A DNA stretch of 42,934 bases from Candidatus Omnitrophota bacterium (GTDB lineage Bacteria > Omnitrophota > Gorgyraeia > Zapsychrales > Aceulaceae). A model generated the notes under the pieces. It had not been told where the DNA came from. It saw nothing but the letters and a program-made list of their open reading frames with translations, and made no database searches. The stretch spans positions 1-42,934 of the forward strand of contig JAKQPK010000045.1 of assembly GCA_029564765.1 (NCBI GenBank), written 5' to 3'. Shown here piece after piece: positions 16,801 through 24,554 of the stretch (position 1 is the first letter of the stretch; the number at the start of each line of letters is the position of its first letter). The position numbers were made by a program, and so were the translations under genes.

Positions 16801-19382
16801 CCCAGAATTGGGAACAGCTTTATGTGGCTGTTACAGCTCCATCAGCAGCCGTGCAGATCCGCTATAGCTGCATGGTGTTTGCCACTAAAACAGATACAGC
16901 AGCCCATAACGGTATCACATATTTTGATGAAGCTATCTTAACGACGACCTATATCGCGCCTCCAGGCACAACGCAACTTGTGAATCCTGGATTCGAAAAC
17001 GGTCTAAACGGTTGGGACATCTTAGAGCCGTTTTTGACAAGCGGATCTCCAGCGACGTGGGGTTTGGAATCAGCAGCTCCTTATGCTGGCGTTTTTTCAG
17101 CTAAGAATACGATCGATATTACAAATCTTGATCCGGCTGCCACGGAATATTATGCTACGGCCAGCCAGACCTTTAACACAACCCCTGGAACAACGTTTTA
17201 CGCAACGTTGCAGGCCACAACCGCTGTTAATCCTATAGCGTCAACCAAAGCTGGATTGCTGATCGAGTTCTTGGACTCGAACAACACCTTGCTTCCTAAT
17301 GGAGCGTTCAAGGATGTTATCGGCGGCAATACGCCATGGCGCTATCTTTATGTGGCAGCTACGGCCCCGACGGGGACGGTAAAAGTACGCTATAGCTGTA
17401 TTATCTCAGGGCCAAAGGATCCTTTGGCGCAGGGTGGTCTTGCAAAATTTGATAATGCGATTTTCGGCACGACCTATATTGCGCCTCCATCTCCATCGTT
17501 GGCGTTGTTGAATCCTGATTTTGAGAATGGATTGCATGACTGGGATATTGTCGAGCCAGCACTTGCAGGAGCAAACCCAACTGCGACATGGATCGCCCAG
17601 AGCACCCAAGTTTATAATGGTGTATTAGGGGCTAAAAACACTGTCAACATGGCTTTGCAGGCAAATCTTGATTATTATGCTGTTCTCTCTCAAGAGATCC
17701 CTGCAACGCCCGGGCAGCCGATTTATGCAACCGCGCAGACCAAGACGAGCTTTAATGTGAATTCAGGAGGGAAGGCCGGCTTGCGGATTGAGTTTTATGA
17801 CAGCAACAATAGCCTTATCTCTTATTTAAAGAATGAAGTTGGCGGGGTAAATAATTCCTGGTATCAGCTGCTCGTTTCGATCGGCGCAGCTCCTACAGGC
17901 ACAGTTAAGATAAAGTATATGCTTTATGTATGGGCACATAAAACTGATACTTTAGCCAACGGCGCAGTCGTTCATTTTGATGACGCGCAGATGAGCTTCA
18001 TTTATGTCAACCACTTAGGTTATTGGGGAGGTCAGGATATATTTCCTCAAGAAACAGCCCAGCAGACATATTATACAGGCGCTGCGGCAACGCGGATGAA
18101 TATTCGCTATCTTTTAGGTAATAGTCCGACCCAGTCCAGCATTTACAATACATATCATTGGAGCGGCCCAGGTAATGATATGCTTTCTGGTGAGATCATG
18201 ACCGCGCTTAATGCGGAAGTAGGATCTCCTTATAACTTCACAGATTGGTATCAGACGACAGTCCAGATTGACGCGATCAAGAATTTTGTTTATTGGATCG
18301 ACTATCTTCCTCCGGGCGGTATGTATTGCCCGGCATTTGTGCCAGTGAATGGCATGTTAAAATGGCGATTGGTTCGTGGCATCTCGACGAGTGTTAAGCC
18401 TCATCCCGTTGGACAGCCGATGCCAAATTTTAATGTCAACGGCATGTGGGTCAATGACCCATCCGTTTCTGGATTAGGATTCAATCTGTATCAGACAACA
18501 ACAGCTTTTCAGGTTGAATATTTGCCTCTGAATGGTCAATATAGAGCTGTCTATGAGCCACCGATTAATCTCAATCAGCAGATTTTTAGGCAACAAATAG
18601 CAAGAACAAGTGTATCCTTGATCCCCGCAACGCCGAGTCCGGACTTGATGCGCGAGATCCAAAGAGTACGCAATGCTTCCATAAGCAAATCTCAGGATTC
18701 TGCAGACTATTTGTTGTCGAAAGAAACAGATGGCATGGCACAGCTCCCGAACGCCCAAATGCAGACATTTGTTTTCAACAAAGAGTATTTGCGCCAAGCC
18801 TTACCGGCAGCCTTAAAACACGATGCAAGTTTTATGTCTTTGTTCAACAAGCCAGGCGATATTCGTCAATTTGAAGTTGTTTCTCAGGATAACAATTCGC
18901 CGTATGTTCTTCTGGCACTTGATTCAACTTCAGCGGTAACAGGGGGCATGGCAACTGCCGGAACCTCTCCAGCCTATAGAGCGAATACCATTCAGAAGAC
19001 AGCAACAGTCGCGACCACTACAAATACAAAAGTTGTTATAGAGGTCAATCCACTCAATGGAGCCATCACGCAAGTGACATGGGATAAGAACGGCGATGTT
19101 TATTTAAAGGTCAATCAAGTCCAAGCCGTTCAACTAGCTCAGACTTATTTAGCTAATGCGCAGACCACATCTGGTAAAAGTTACAGTGGGAACACCCAGA
19201 TGCAAACAAGTGGTATACCGCAGCTTGTATGGTCTCGTAATTTTAAAACATCACGTTTTCAGCCTAGCTGGCGCATCGTCTTTGCTAACAATCAAGTGGT
19301 TTTGGTTAACCAAAGTGGAGTCTGCACAGCCGTTGGCTCTGGTTCTAGTACCATAGGCAACGTTAATTTTAGTGATAAGTAA
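13803..19382 (+). CDS. Giant secreted protein: eight CBM-like repeats plus C39-like pseudo-peptidase domain
   Basis: The 1859-residue product starts with a clear signal peptide (cut after ASA, about residue 28). Eight repeats of 163-176 residues begin at NPGFENG-type motifs, at residues 34, 197, 361, 535, 711, 885, 1061 and 1237. Each has W near the start, SAKNT, a GTTYYAT strand, an AQAGLLIEFLD strand, DTIGG, and ends in YFD..L.TTYIAPP. The pattern fits a jelly-roll carbohydrate-binding module of the CBM4/9 type. After residue 1400 a region resembles C39-like peptidases (QQTYYTGAAATRM where CGPAA..M is expected; later GMWVNDP), but the Cys and the His before it appear replaced. The last 200 residues look PepSY-like. 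No anchor or sorting motif is visible. It is probably a surface or secreted glycan-binding protein and is monocistronic. Confidence 0.85.
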   Translation: MRKNLCKKFLTCLFVAMFALGFAHVASAANILANPGFENGINAWNVAGTGWQAQGTVVHSGSSAAENTIPSLASAGHYGSLSQTFSAVPGTTYYATLYAQTIIAPLSTANAGLQIAFLNSNGTVIDYYQDSIGGTTGWRQLYVAKPAPAGTVEVRFQAYVFAMQGDTLAVGGKAYFDDAVLDTNYIAPPTHPFGLYNPSFDNGLHDWWQNGPNWTIETAQPHSAPYSAKNTIGTIPGYDYMADLAQDEPVAVGQSVYATLRVKTAINPSSSAQAGVIVDFLNANRQPIAGTEVQNTVGGNTPWSLMYVTAVVPSGAAYVRFRAFVFASQNDPLAVGGIAYFDDGVLSTTYIAPPNNSQLVNPGFENGLNGWSLAEPYVVNGTPATWSLETAAPFAGIRSAKNTINITSLHANATSYYTTSSQTLSATPGTTYYTTLHAKTAISPVSQAQAGLLVEFLGSGGVVLSSAQDTIGGNTSWKQLYVAAAAPAGTTQIRYSCMVSAAKTDTAAHNGVAYFDEAILSTTYIAPPGGSQLVNPGFENGLNGWSVTEPYLVSGAPATWSLETAAPFAGTYSAKNTININNLHANATSYYATVSQTFNTTPGTTYYATAQAKTSINSSSQAQAGILIEFLDASNNVISGSGAQDTIGGTTSWDLLYASAVAPANAVKVRYANMVSASKTDLAAHGGQVYFDANVFGTTYIAPPNNSQLVNPGFENGLNGWSATEPYLVSGAPATWSLESASPFVGLYSAKNTINITNLDPLATDYYATVSQTFITTPGTTFYATANAKTAISPTSQAQAGILVEFLDVNSNVLSSFQDTIGGTTNWQQLYVAATAPTGTIQIRYSCMISALKTDVAAHNGVAYFDENILSTNYIAPPGGSQLVNPGFENGLNGWDIGEPYLTSGTPTTWGLELTSPFAGSYSAKNVINITNLDPAAPSYYATSSQTLSVNPGTTYYATLYAKTAINPSSQAQAGLLIEFLDSAGNVVAGSSGQDTIGGTQNWEQLYVAVTAPSAAVQIRYSCMVFATKTDTAAHNGITYFDEAILTTTYIAPPGTTQLVNPGFENGLNGWDILEPFLTSGSPATWGLESAAPYAGVFSAKNTIDITNLDPAATEYYATASQTFNTTPGTTFYATLQATTAVNPIASTKAGLLIEFLDSNNTLLPNGAFKDVIGGNTPWRYLYVAATAPTGTVKVRYSCIISGPKDPLAQGGLAKFDNAIFGTTYIAPPSPSLALLNPDFENGLHDWDIVEPALAGANPTATWIAQSTQVYNGVLGAKNTVNMALQANLDYYAVLSQEIPATPGQPIYATAQTKTSFNVNSGGKAGLRIEFYDSNNSLISYLKNEVGGVNNSWYQLLVSIGAAPTGTVKIKYMLYVWAHKTDTLANGAVVHFDDAQMSFIYVNHLGYWGGQDIFPQETAQQTYYTGAAATRMNIRYLLGNSPTQSSIYNTYHWSGPGNDMLSGEIMTALNAEVGSPYNFTDWYQTTVQIDAIKNFVYWIDYLPPGGMYCPAFVPVNGMLKWRLVRGISTSVKPHPVGQPMPNFNVNGMWVNDPSVSGLGFNLYQTTTAFQVEYLPLNGQYRAVYEPPINLNQQIFRQQIARTSVSLIPATPSPDLMREIQRVRNASISKSQDSADYLLSKETDGMAQLPNAQMQTFVFNKEYLRQALPAALKHDASFMSLFNKPGDIRQFEVVSQDNNSPYVLLALDSTSAVTGGMATAGTSPAYRANTIQKTATVATTTNTKVVIEVNPLNGAITQVTWDKNGDVYLKVNQVQAVQLAQTYLANAQTTSGKSYSGNTQMQTSGIPQLVWSRNFKTSRFQPSWRIVFANNQVVLVNQSGVCTAVGSGSSTIGNVNFSDK
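14883..17510 (+). repeat. Five near-identical tandem repeat units (about 525 bp each) within the giant gene
   Basis: Units starting at 14883, 15405, 15933, 16455 and 16983 are 522-528 bases long and keep long stretches of nucleotide identity, for example around the SAKNT and GTTYYAT codons. The first two units (13902, 14391) and the last (17511) are clearly more diverged. This points to recent internal duplication or gene conversion in the middle of the array. Confidence 0.85.
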
Positions 19383-19398
19383 GAGAATTATTTAATAA

Positions 19399-19429
19399 AA
19401 GAGCGGGCTTTATAAGCTCGTTCTTTTTT
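19399..19429 (+). terminator. Intrinsic terminator of the giant repeat gene
   Basis: A 12-bp stem (19399-19410 with 19414-19425, two G-U pairs) with a TAT loop is followed by TTTT. It lies 16 bases after the stop. Confidence 0.85.
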
Positions 19430-19436
19430 GTGCTTC

Positions 19437-19457
19437 ATAGTTAGATAAAATAACTAT
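19437..19457. promoter_or_regulatory. Inverted repeat ATAGTTA-N7-TAACTAT, candidate operator
   Basis: Perfect 7-base arms are separated by seven bases, just upstream of the promoter at 19473-19501. The 7-N7-7 layout equals that of the HspR box (HAIR) of other bacteria but the sequence differs. It is a plausible autoregulatory site for the adjacent MerR/HspR-like regulator. Confidence 0.4.
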
Positions 19458-19472
19458 AATAAATAGATAACC

Positions 19473-19501
19473 TTGACAAGATGATTAGTCTATGCTATAT
19501 T
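19473..19501 (+). promoter_or_regulatory. Strong promoter of the HspR-like/hsp20/clpB unit
   Basis: A perfect TTGACA (19473-19478), a 17-base spacer and TATATT (19496-19501), preceded by an extended TGC, predict a start near 19508. Confidence 0.8.
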
Positions 19502-19526
19502 TTAATCGAAATGAGGAGGTAGTCGG

Positions 19527-19823
19527 ATGGATCAGAAAGGTCCTTTTTCATTTGAGCTTCAGATCAAACCTGAGGACCCCGTATTTGTGATAGGTGTTGT
19601 TAGTAAGATGGTTGGGATTCCTATATGGACGCTAAGAAAGCTTGACGATATGGGCGTAGTTACTCCAATGAGAATTGGAAAAAAGACACGTTGTTATTCT
19701 AAAAAACAGGTTGAAAAGATAAGTTATGTTTATTATTTGATGCGGGAAGAGAAAGTGAATATTAGTGGAGTACGATTTTTATTAGAACAGCATGGAGGAG
19801 GTGGTGATGAGGGAGACATTTAG
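19527..19823 (+). CDS. MerR-family heat-shock regulator, HspR-like
   Basis: The 98-residue protein has a consensus GAGGAGG site before ATG 19527. Residues 20-90 form a MerR-type winged helix: FVIGVVSKMVGIPIWTLRKLDDMGVV, a short wing (MRIGKKTRCYSKKQVEKI) and the YLMREEKVNISGVRFLLE helix. There is no effector-binding domain, as in HspR, which represses dnaK, clpB and hsp20 genes in other phyla and uses DnaK as co-repressor. Its position immediately upstream of hsp20 and clpB supports that role. A 7-N7-7 inverted repeat at 19437 may be its operator. HspR identity is inferred from family and context. Confidence 0.8.
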   Translation: MDQKGPFSFELQIKPEDPVFVIGVVSKMVGIPIWTLRKLDDMGVVTPMRIGKKTRCYSKKQVEKISYVYYLMREEKVNISGVRFLLEQHGGGGDEGDI

Positions 19824-19844
19824 GTAAAAATTTTTGGGTTAAGT

Positions 19845-19871
19845 TTAGCAGTCAACATATTAGAGTGCTAA
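19845..19871. promoter_or_regulatory. CIRCE operator upstream of hsp20-clpB
   Basis: TTAGCAGTC-N9-GAGTGCTAA matches the CIRCE consensus (TTAGCACTC-N9-GAGTGCTAA) at 17 of 18 arm positions. CIRCE is bound by HrcA, encoded at 23805 in this window. A TTGGGT/CATATT pair overlapping it could be a weak internal promoter. Confidence 0.93.
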
Positions 19872-19894
19872 TAATAAGGAAAAGGAGGTTAACT

Positions 19895-20347
19895 ATGGCA
19901 ATGATCCCGTTGAAAAGAACAGAAGATCCAATAAAGGATTTTTTTGGTTTTGATGATGCGCTCAAACGTTTAACACTGTTTCCAACAGTGAATAAAACGC
20001 TCGCAGAGTTTGGTAATGTCTGGTATCCATCGATGGATGTTAGCGAAGACGAGAGAAGTCTTTATGTTCGCGTCGATCTTCCAGGATTGAAGCGCGAAGA
20101 TATTCATCTGTCCATGGAGAACGATACTTTGATCATTAAAGGAGAGCGCAAGATCGAGGAAGAGAAAAAAGGTAAAAACCACCACATTGTTGAGCGTGGA
20201 TACGGCAGCTTTCAGCGAAGCATCCAGTTGGGTGTTGGCGTTGATGAAGCAAAGATATCCGCGAAATATAAAGATGGTGTATTAGAAGTCGTTTTACCTA
20301 AGACAGCTAAAGAAGCTGAAAAGAAGATCAATATTGATCTTGGATGA
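19895..20347 (+). CDS. Small heat shock protein Hsp20 (alpha-crystallin family)
   Basis: ATG 19895 follows AAAGGAGGTT; an upstream in-frame GTG lies inside the CIRCE element and is not used. The 150-residue protein has an N-terminal variable arm, an alpha-crystallin domain from about 48 ([72 protein letters not shown]) and the C-terminal KKINID tail in place of the IXI motif. It holds unfolding proteins for refolding by ClpB and DnaK. It is cytoplasmic and under likely HrcA control. Confidence 0.95.
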   Translation: MAMIPLKRTEDPIKDFFGFDDALKRLTLFPTVNKTLAEFGNVWYPSMDVSEDERSLYVRVDLPGLKREDIHLSMENDTLIIKGERKIEEEKKGKNHHIVERGYGSFQRSIQLGVGVDEAKISAKYKDGVLEVVLPKTAKEAEKKINIDLG

Positions 20348-20351
20348 GACA

Positions 20352-20380
20352 GTGCGCCTGCGCTTTATGCGCAGGCGCAC
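20352..20380. promoter_or_regulatory. Intercistronic hairpin between hsp20 and clpB
   Basis: GTGCGCCTGCGC (20352-20363) and GCGCAGGCGCAC (20369-20380) form a perfect 12-bp GC-rich stem with a TTTAT loop and no U-run. It starts four bases after the hsp20 stop. It may protect the hsp20 3' end from exonucleases and lower clpB expression. Its core GCGCCTGC/GCAGGCGC recurs after dnaK. Confidence 0.75.
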
Positions 20381-20421
20381 CTCAAAAACAAGATCAGGAA
20401 CAAAAGGACGGTGTTGAAACC

Positions 20422-23007
20422 ATGTTACGATTCGATAGATTCACTCTTAAAAATCAGGAAGCCATTCAAAAATCTTTAGAAGCAGCGCAAGCTCTTGGAC
20501 ACCAGCAAGTAGAAGTAGACCATCTTTTAGTGGCATACTTGCATGACCAAGACGGAGTTTTCACTAAAATACTGGTTGTGCAAAATGTTTCTAGCGAAAA
20601 ACTTTTGACTGAGCTTGAGAAAGAATTGAAGCGGAAGCCTATCGTTAAGGGTGCCAGCGTAACACCTTTTATTTCTGATGAGCTTAATAGGGTCTTAACC
20701 GAAGCCCAGAAGATCGCCCAGCAGATGAAAGACGACTTTTGCGCCCAGGAACATGTTTTTTTAGCTTTGTTAAAGCACGATAATGTTCTTTCTCGTTTTT
20801 TTAAGAAAGGTGGCCTGGGAAAAGATGACGTTCTTAAAATCGTTCAAGATATGCGGGGCGCGCAGCGTGTCACAGATGAGCGCGCGGAAGAAAAATATCA
20901 GACTTTGGAGAAATATACGCGCAATTTAACATGGCTTGCAAGCCAGGGAAAGCTGGATCCGGTGATCGGTCGGGATAATGAGATCCGCCGCGTGATCCAG
21001 GTCCTATCTCGCCGTACAAAAAACAACCCTGTTCTGATCGGAGAACCGGGTGTTGGCAAGACAGCTATTGTCGAAGGATTGGCCCAGCGGATCTTTAACG
21101 GCGACGTCCCAGAAGGATTAAAAAATAAGAAAGTTCTGACCTTGGACATGGGAAGTCTTGTCGCGGGATCTAAATTTCGTGGAGAGTTCGAGGACAGACT
21201 GAAAGCTTTGCTTAAAGAAATCGAGTCAAAAAATGGCGATATTATTCTTTTTATTGACGAGTTGCATACGATTGTCGGCGCGGGTAAAGCGGAAGGGTCC
21301 ATGGATGCTTCCAATATGCTCAAGCCTGCTTTAGCCAGAGGCCAGTTGCGTTGTATCGGCGCTACAACCCTTGATGAGTATCGTCAGCATATTGAAAAGG
21401 ATGCGGCTTTAGAGCGCCGTTTTCAGCAGGTTATTGTCGCCGAGCCCAGCGTGGAAGATACGATCGCTATTTTGCGGGGCTTAAAGGAGCGTTACGAGAT
21501 CCATCATGGAGTGCGTATTCAAGACTCGGCGATCGTGGCGGCAGCCGTGATGTCGGATCGCTACATTACAGAACGATTTTTACCAGATAAAGCAATTGAT
21601 CTCATCGATGAAGCAGCGTCAACTTTGCGCATCGAGATTGATAGCATGCCGCAAGAATTGGATATTAACGAACGAAAGATTCGCCAGTTGGAGATCGAAC
21701 GGCAAGCGCTCAAGAAAGAAAAAGATGAAGCATCGCTAGAGCGCTTAGCCAAGCTGGATGCTGACCTGGCAGGATTCCAGGAAGAAAATAAAAGTCTTCG
21801 CCTTCGCTGGAATAGTGAAAAGAAAATTATTGATAAGATCCGTCAAGTTAAAGCAGAGATCGAGAAAAAGAAGCTGGAAGAGAAAACAGCGGAAAAACAG
21901 GGTGACCTAGGAAAGGTGGCGGAGATCCGTTATGGTCAGCTTGTTCAGCTGAATAAAGACCTAGAAGAGCATAATCAAGAGTTGAGCCGCTTGCAGAAGA
22001 ATGGCTCCATGCTGAAAGAAGAAGTTGATGATGAGGACATCGCTGAGGTTGTGTCTAAATGGACAAAGATCCCTATCACAAAGCTTATGGAAGGGGAAGC
22101 AGAAAAGCTGATCCACATGGAAGAAAGTTTGAAAAAGAGAGTTGTTGGACAGGAGGCGATCATTGATCATGTCTCAGCATGTATTCGGCGCTCGCGAACA
22201 GGCCTTAACGATCCGCATAGGCCGCTAGGTTCTTTTTTGTTCGTTGGGCCAACAGGTGTTGGGAAGACAGAGCTTGCCAAGGCTTTAGCATGGTTTTTGT
22301 TCGATGATGAAAATGCGTTGATCCGTATTGATATGAGCGAGTACATGGAAAAGCATAGCGTTTCGCGTCTTATTGGCGCTCCTCCTGGGTATGTTGGCTA
22401 TGAAGAGGGAGGGCAATTGACAGAAGCTGTGCGTCGTCGGCCATACGCGGTCATTCTTTTGGATGAGATCGAAAAAGCGCACAGAGATGTTTTTAATACC
22501 TTATTGCAGATCCTCGACGACGGACGTTTGACCGATGGGCAAGGCCGGGTCGTGAATTTTAAGAACGCGGTCATCATTATGACTTCTAATCTGGGTAGCG
22601 AAGCTATCGCGGAAATGACGGACAAGGAAAAGATCGCTGACCAGATTCAGGATGTTTTAAAGACCTCCTTTCGGCCAGAATTTTTGAACCGTATTGACGA
22701 GGTGCTTATTTTTGGGCGTTTAAGCATAGAGGATACTCGCAAGATCGTGGATATCCAGGTTCGTTATTTGCAAGAACGCCTTGAGGAAAAGCAGATCACG
22801 CTGGAGCTTTCCGAGGCCGCTAAAAGCATGTTGGCGCAAGCCGGCTATGACATATTTTATGGAGCAAGACCTTTAAAGAGGACGATTCAGCGCTTGGTGC
22901 AGGATCCGATCGCGGTTAAGATGCTTTCCGGGGATATTAAGGCTAAGGATCATGTCGTAGCTGATGTTCGCAAAGGAAAAAGCGAGCTGTTCTTTGACAT
23001 AACATAA
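20422..23007 (+). CDS. clpB: ATP-dependent disaggregase ClpB
   Basis: I start at ATG 20422, which gives [16 protein letters not shown], the normal ClpB N-terminus; the longer frame would begin inside the hsp20 stop region and run through the hairpin. The 861-residue length matches ClpB (about 857). Two Clp N repeats occupy the first 145 or so residues, the first AAA+ module has Walker A GEPGVGKT (207-214) and a Walker B with FIDELH, the coiled-coil M domain spans about 400-525, and the second AAA+ module has Walker A GPTGVGKT (609-616) and [11 protein letters not shown]. ClpB threads aggregated proteins and works with DnaK/DnaJ/GrpE and Hsp20, all encoded here. Expression should follow the upstream CIRCE and HspR-like control. 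Confidence 0.97.
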   Translation: MLRFDRFTLKNQEAIQKSLEAAQALGHQQVEVDHLLVAYLHDQDGVFTKILVVQNVSSEKLLTELEKELKRKPIVKGASVTPFISDELNRVLTEAQKIAQQMKDDFCAQEHVFLALLKHDNVLSRFFKKGGLGKDDVLKIVQDMRGAQRVTDERAEEKYQTLEKYTRNLTWLASQGKLDPVIGRDNEIRRVIQVLSRRTKNNPVLIGEPGVGKTAIVEGLAQRIFNGDVPEGLKNKKVLTLDMGSLVAGSKFRGEFEDRLKALLKEIESKNGDIILFIDELHTIVGAGKAEGSMDASNMLKPALARGQLRCIGATTLDEYRQHIEKDAALERRFQQVIVAEPSVEDTIAILRGLKERYEIHHGVRIQDSAIVAAAVMSDRYITERFLPDKAIDLIDEAASTLRIEIDSMPQELDINERKIRQLEIERQALKKEKDEASLERLAKLDADLAGFQEENKSLRLRWNSEKKIIDKIRQVKAEIEKKKLEEKTAEKQGDLGKVAEIRYGQLVQLNKDLEEHNQELSRLQKNGSMLKEEVDDEDIAEVVSKWTKIPITKLMEGEAEKLIHMEESLKKRVVGQEAIIDHVSACIRRSRTGLNDPHRPLGSFLFVGPTGVGKTELAKALAWFLFDDENALIRIDMSEYMEKHSVSRLIGAPPGYVGYEEGGQLTEAVRRRPYAVILLDEIEKAHRDVFNTLLQILDDGRLTDGQGRVVNFKNAVIIMTSNLGSEAIAEMTDKEKIADQIQDVLKTSFRPEFLNRIDEVLIFGRLSIEDTRKIVDIQVRYLQERLEEKQITLELSEAAKSMLAQAGYDIFYGARPLKRTIQRLVQDPIAVKMLSGDIKAKDHVVADVRKGKSELFFDIT

Positions 23008-23032
23008 TTTATCAAGCGCTCAAAAAGGTTTG

Positions 23033-23041
23033 TGCTATAAT
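23033..23041 (+). promoter_or_regulatory. Extended -10 promoter of the gene at 23075
   Basis: TGC-TATAAT at 23033-23041 is a perfect extended -10, about 30 bases upstream of ATG 23075; no good -35 is seen at the right distance. Confidence 0.55.
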
Positions 23042-23074
23042 GGCCCCTGATTTTTATATGACAAGGAGAATGTT

Positions 23075-23689
23075 ATGCACACAGAAGATATCTTTGCCTC
23101 AGGGACGTCCATGCGCGATCTGGCGCTCCAGGCCTCTAAAAGTTTTAAAAGCTCTTGGGTAGAATTAGGCCGTGCGCTTTATACGATCTGGAAGGACAAG
23201 CTGTATAAGTCTTGGGGATATCAGCAGTTTGATGCCTATGTTACAAAAGAGATCGGTATCCGTAAGCAAACATCGTTAAAGCTTTTGCGCTCTTATTATT
23301 TCCTGGAAAAAGAGGAACCGTCATATTTGCAAAAGGATTTTGCTGAAGAGGCTGACGCCGCGCAGATCCCAAGCTATGAGGCGGTAGATGTTTTGCGTTT
23401 GGCACGCTCTAAGGACCTTGACGAACAAGATTATCAAAAGCTTAAAGACAATCTTTTTGTTAAGGGAAAGGATTCCCGCGAGATCAAAAAAGATCTCACC
23501 TTGATGATGCGCCAGCGCGAGGAGATCGACCCTGAAGAAGCATGGCAAAAGAAAAAAGAAACAAATATCAAGCGATTTATCGGCACGTTGAAATCACTCA
23601 AGCGCGAAATGGACGAAACCAAGCTCCTTCCTGCGGATATGGCCAAAGAAGTTAACGCGCTCATTAAGAAACTCGAAGAACAGTTATAA
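23075..23689 (+). CDS. Conserved-looking hypothetical protein, all-helical
   Basis: An ACAAGGAGA site precedes ATG 23075. The 204-residue product is highly charged and mostly helical. The N-terminal half (SSWVELGRALYTIWKDKLYKSWGYQQFDAYVTKEIGIRKQTSLKLLRSYYFL) looks like a short helix-turn-helix or ParB-hub-like fold, and the C-terminus (about 140-204) is a Lys/Glu-rich coiled coil. There is no signal peptide or membrane segment. It has its own extended -10 promoter and sits between clpB and hrcA, both stress genes, but no CIRCE lies upstream. A DNA- or protein-binding role is possible; I do not recognise the family. Confidence 0.7.
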   Translation: MHTEDIFASGTSMRDLALQASKSFKSSWVELGRALYTIWKDKLYKSWGYQQFDAYVTKEIGIRKQTSLKLLRSYYFLEKEEPSYLQKDFAEEADAAQIPSYEAVDVLRLARSKDLDEQDYQKLKDNLFVKGKDSREIKKDLTLMMRQREEIDPEEAWQKKKETNIKRFIGTLKSLKREMDETKLLPADMAKEVNALIKKLEEQL

Positions 23690-23696
23690 GGTATTG

Positions 23697-23724
23697 TTGA
23701 CATCAGAAAGTTTTTTGTTATAAT
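23697..23724 (+). promoter_or_regulatory. Consensus promoter of hrcA-grpE-dnaK
   Basis: Perfect TTGACA (23697-23702), a 16-base spacer and perfect TATAAT (23719-23724) with an extended TGT. Transcription should start near 23731, exactly at the CIRCE element. Confidence 0.9.
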
Positions 23725-23730
23725 TTGCTT

Positions 23731-23757
23731 TTAGCATTCAGACTAGCAGAGTGCTAA
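23731..23757. promoter_or_regulatory. CIRCE operator at the hrcA transcription start
   Basis: TTAGCATTC-N9-GAGTGCTAA differs from the CIRCE consensus at one of 18 arm positions. It overlaps the predicted start site of the hrcA promoter, so HrcA binding should block initiation, the usual autoregulation. Confidence 0.95.
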
Positions 23758-23804
23758 TTCTAGAAAAGATAGAACAAAATAAGGATAACATTCAAGGTGA
23801 GCAT

Positions 23805-24554
23805 ATGACACCTAAGAGAATTGACCCGCAATATCGGAAAGAAAAGATTTTGTCTTACGTTGTGGAGGAGTATGTCCGTCACGTAACACCCATCAGCTCT
23901 AATCAAATTGTTGATGAATGTCTTTGCGATGTAAGTTCTGCCACGGTGCGTAATATTCTCGCAGAGCTGGAAGAGCAAGGGCTGCTGACGCATCCGCACA
24001 CATCTGCAGGTCGAGTGCCGACACAGTCTGGCTATCGCTATTATGTAAATAACTTGATGCATGAAATCAAGCTTTTGAATGAAGAAAAGAAGCGTATTTT
24101 ATCAGAATACCATCAAGGCGTTTCCGAGGTGGAGGATCTTTTGCGCCGAACCTCTGAAGTGTTGGCTCAAGAAACGAGATGCCCAAGCATCATCACTATT
24201 GATGGTGAGCATAAGATCTTCTGTCATGGCATGAGCTTTGTCGCTGGATATCCAGAGTTCCATAATATTGAACGCATTCAGCATATATTGCAGATCTTGG
24301 AGGCAAAAGAAAGGCTTTTGGAGTTGATCAATCGCGATATTGAAAAGAAGATCAAGATCTATATCGGTGATGAGGTTGGCTGTGATGATATTGAGGATTG
24401 TTCGCTTGTGATCTCAAAATTTGGTGCCGGACGTGGCCCTAAAGGGCGCTTAGCGCTCCTTGGCCCCACACGGATGAATTATGAAAAAGCCATATCCATG
24501 CTTGAGTATTTCTCAGAATTGATCGATGACATGTTAGAAGGGGAGAATCGATGA
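23805..24554 (+). CDS. hrcA: Heat-inducible repressor HrcA (short form)
   Basis: ATG 23805 follows AAGGTGAGC; an in-frame GTG at 23751 lies inside the CIRCE element. The N-terminal winged helix is well conserved: ISSNQIVDE, SSATVRNILAELEEQGLL, HTSAGRVPTQSGYRYYV. The C-terminal GAF-like end is also present: YPEF, YIGDEV, LVISKFGAGRGPKGRLALLGPTRMNYEKAI. The 249-residue length is about 90 short of typical HrcA (about 340), and the loss lies in the middle, between about residues 120 and 145, where part of the GAF-like core and the inserted dimerisation domain normally sit. No frameshift is evident. It should repress through CIRCE, with GroE or another chaperone as co-factor. It overlaps grpE by four bases. 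Confidence 0.92.
   Translation: MTPKRIDPQYRKEKILSYVVEEYVRHVTPISSNQIVDECLCDVSSATVRNILAELEEQGLLTHPHTSAGRVPTQSGYRYYVNNLMHEIKLLNEEKKRILSEYHQGVSEVEDLLRRTSEVLAQETRCPSIITIDGEHKIFCHGMSFVAGYPEFHNIERIQHILQILEAKERLLELINRDIEKKIKIYIGDEVGCDDIEDCSLVISKFGAGRGPKGRLALLGPTRMNYEKAISMLEYFSELIDDMLEGENR

Noticed and set aside
13881-17609. Alternative-frame ORFs inside the giant repeat gene
   Set aside because: They recur because the underlying gene is repetitive; the main frame has a signal peptide, ordered repeats and a continuous 1859-residue product.
13902-17990. Possible CRISPR or microsatellite array suggested by the regular repetition
   Set aside because: The repeat unit is about 490-530 bases, coding throughout and in frame, without the 25-40 base repeat plus unique spacer pattern.
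19865-19894. Upstream GTG start for Hsp20
   Set aside because: It lies inside the CIRCE operator and has no ribosome site, while ATG 19895 has a consensus one.
20344-20421. N-terminal extension of ClpB with several cysteines
   Set aside because: It is produced by translating the intercistronic hairpin; ClpB homologues begin at the equivalent of ATG 20422.
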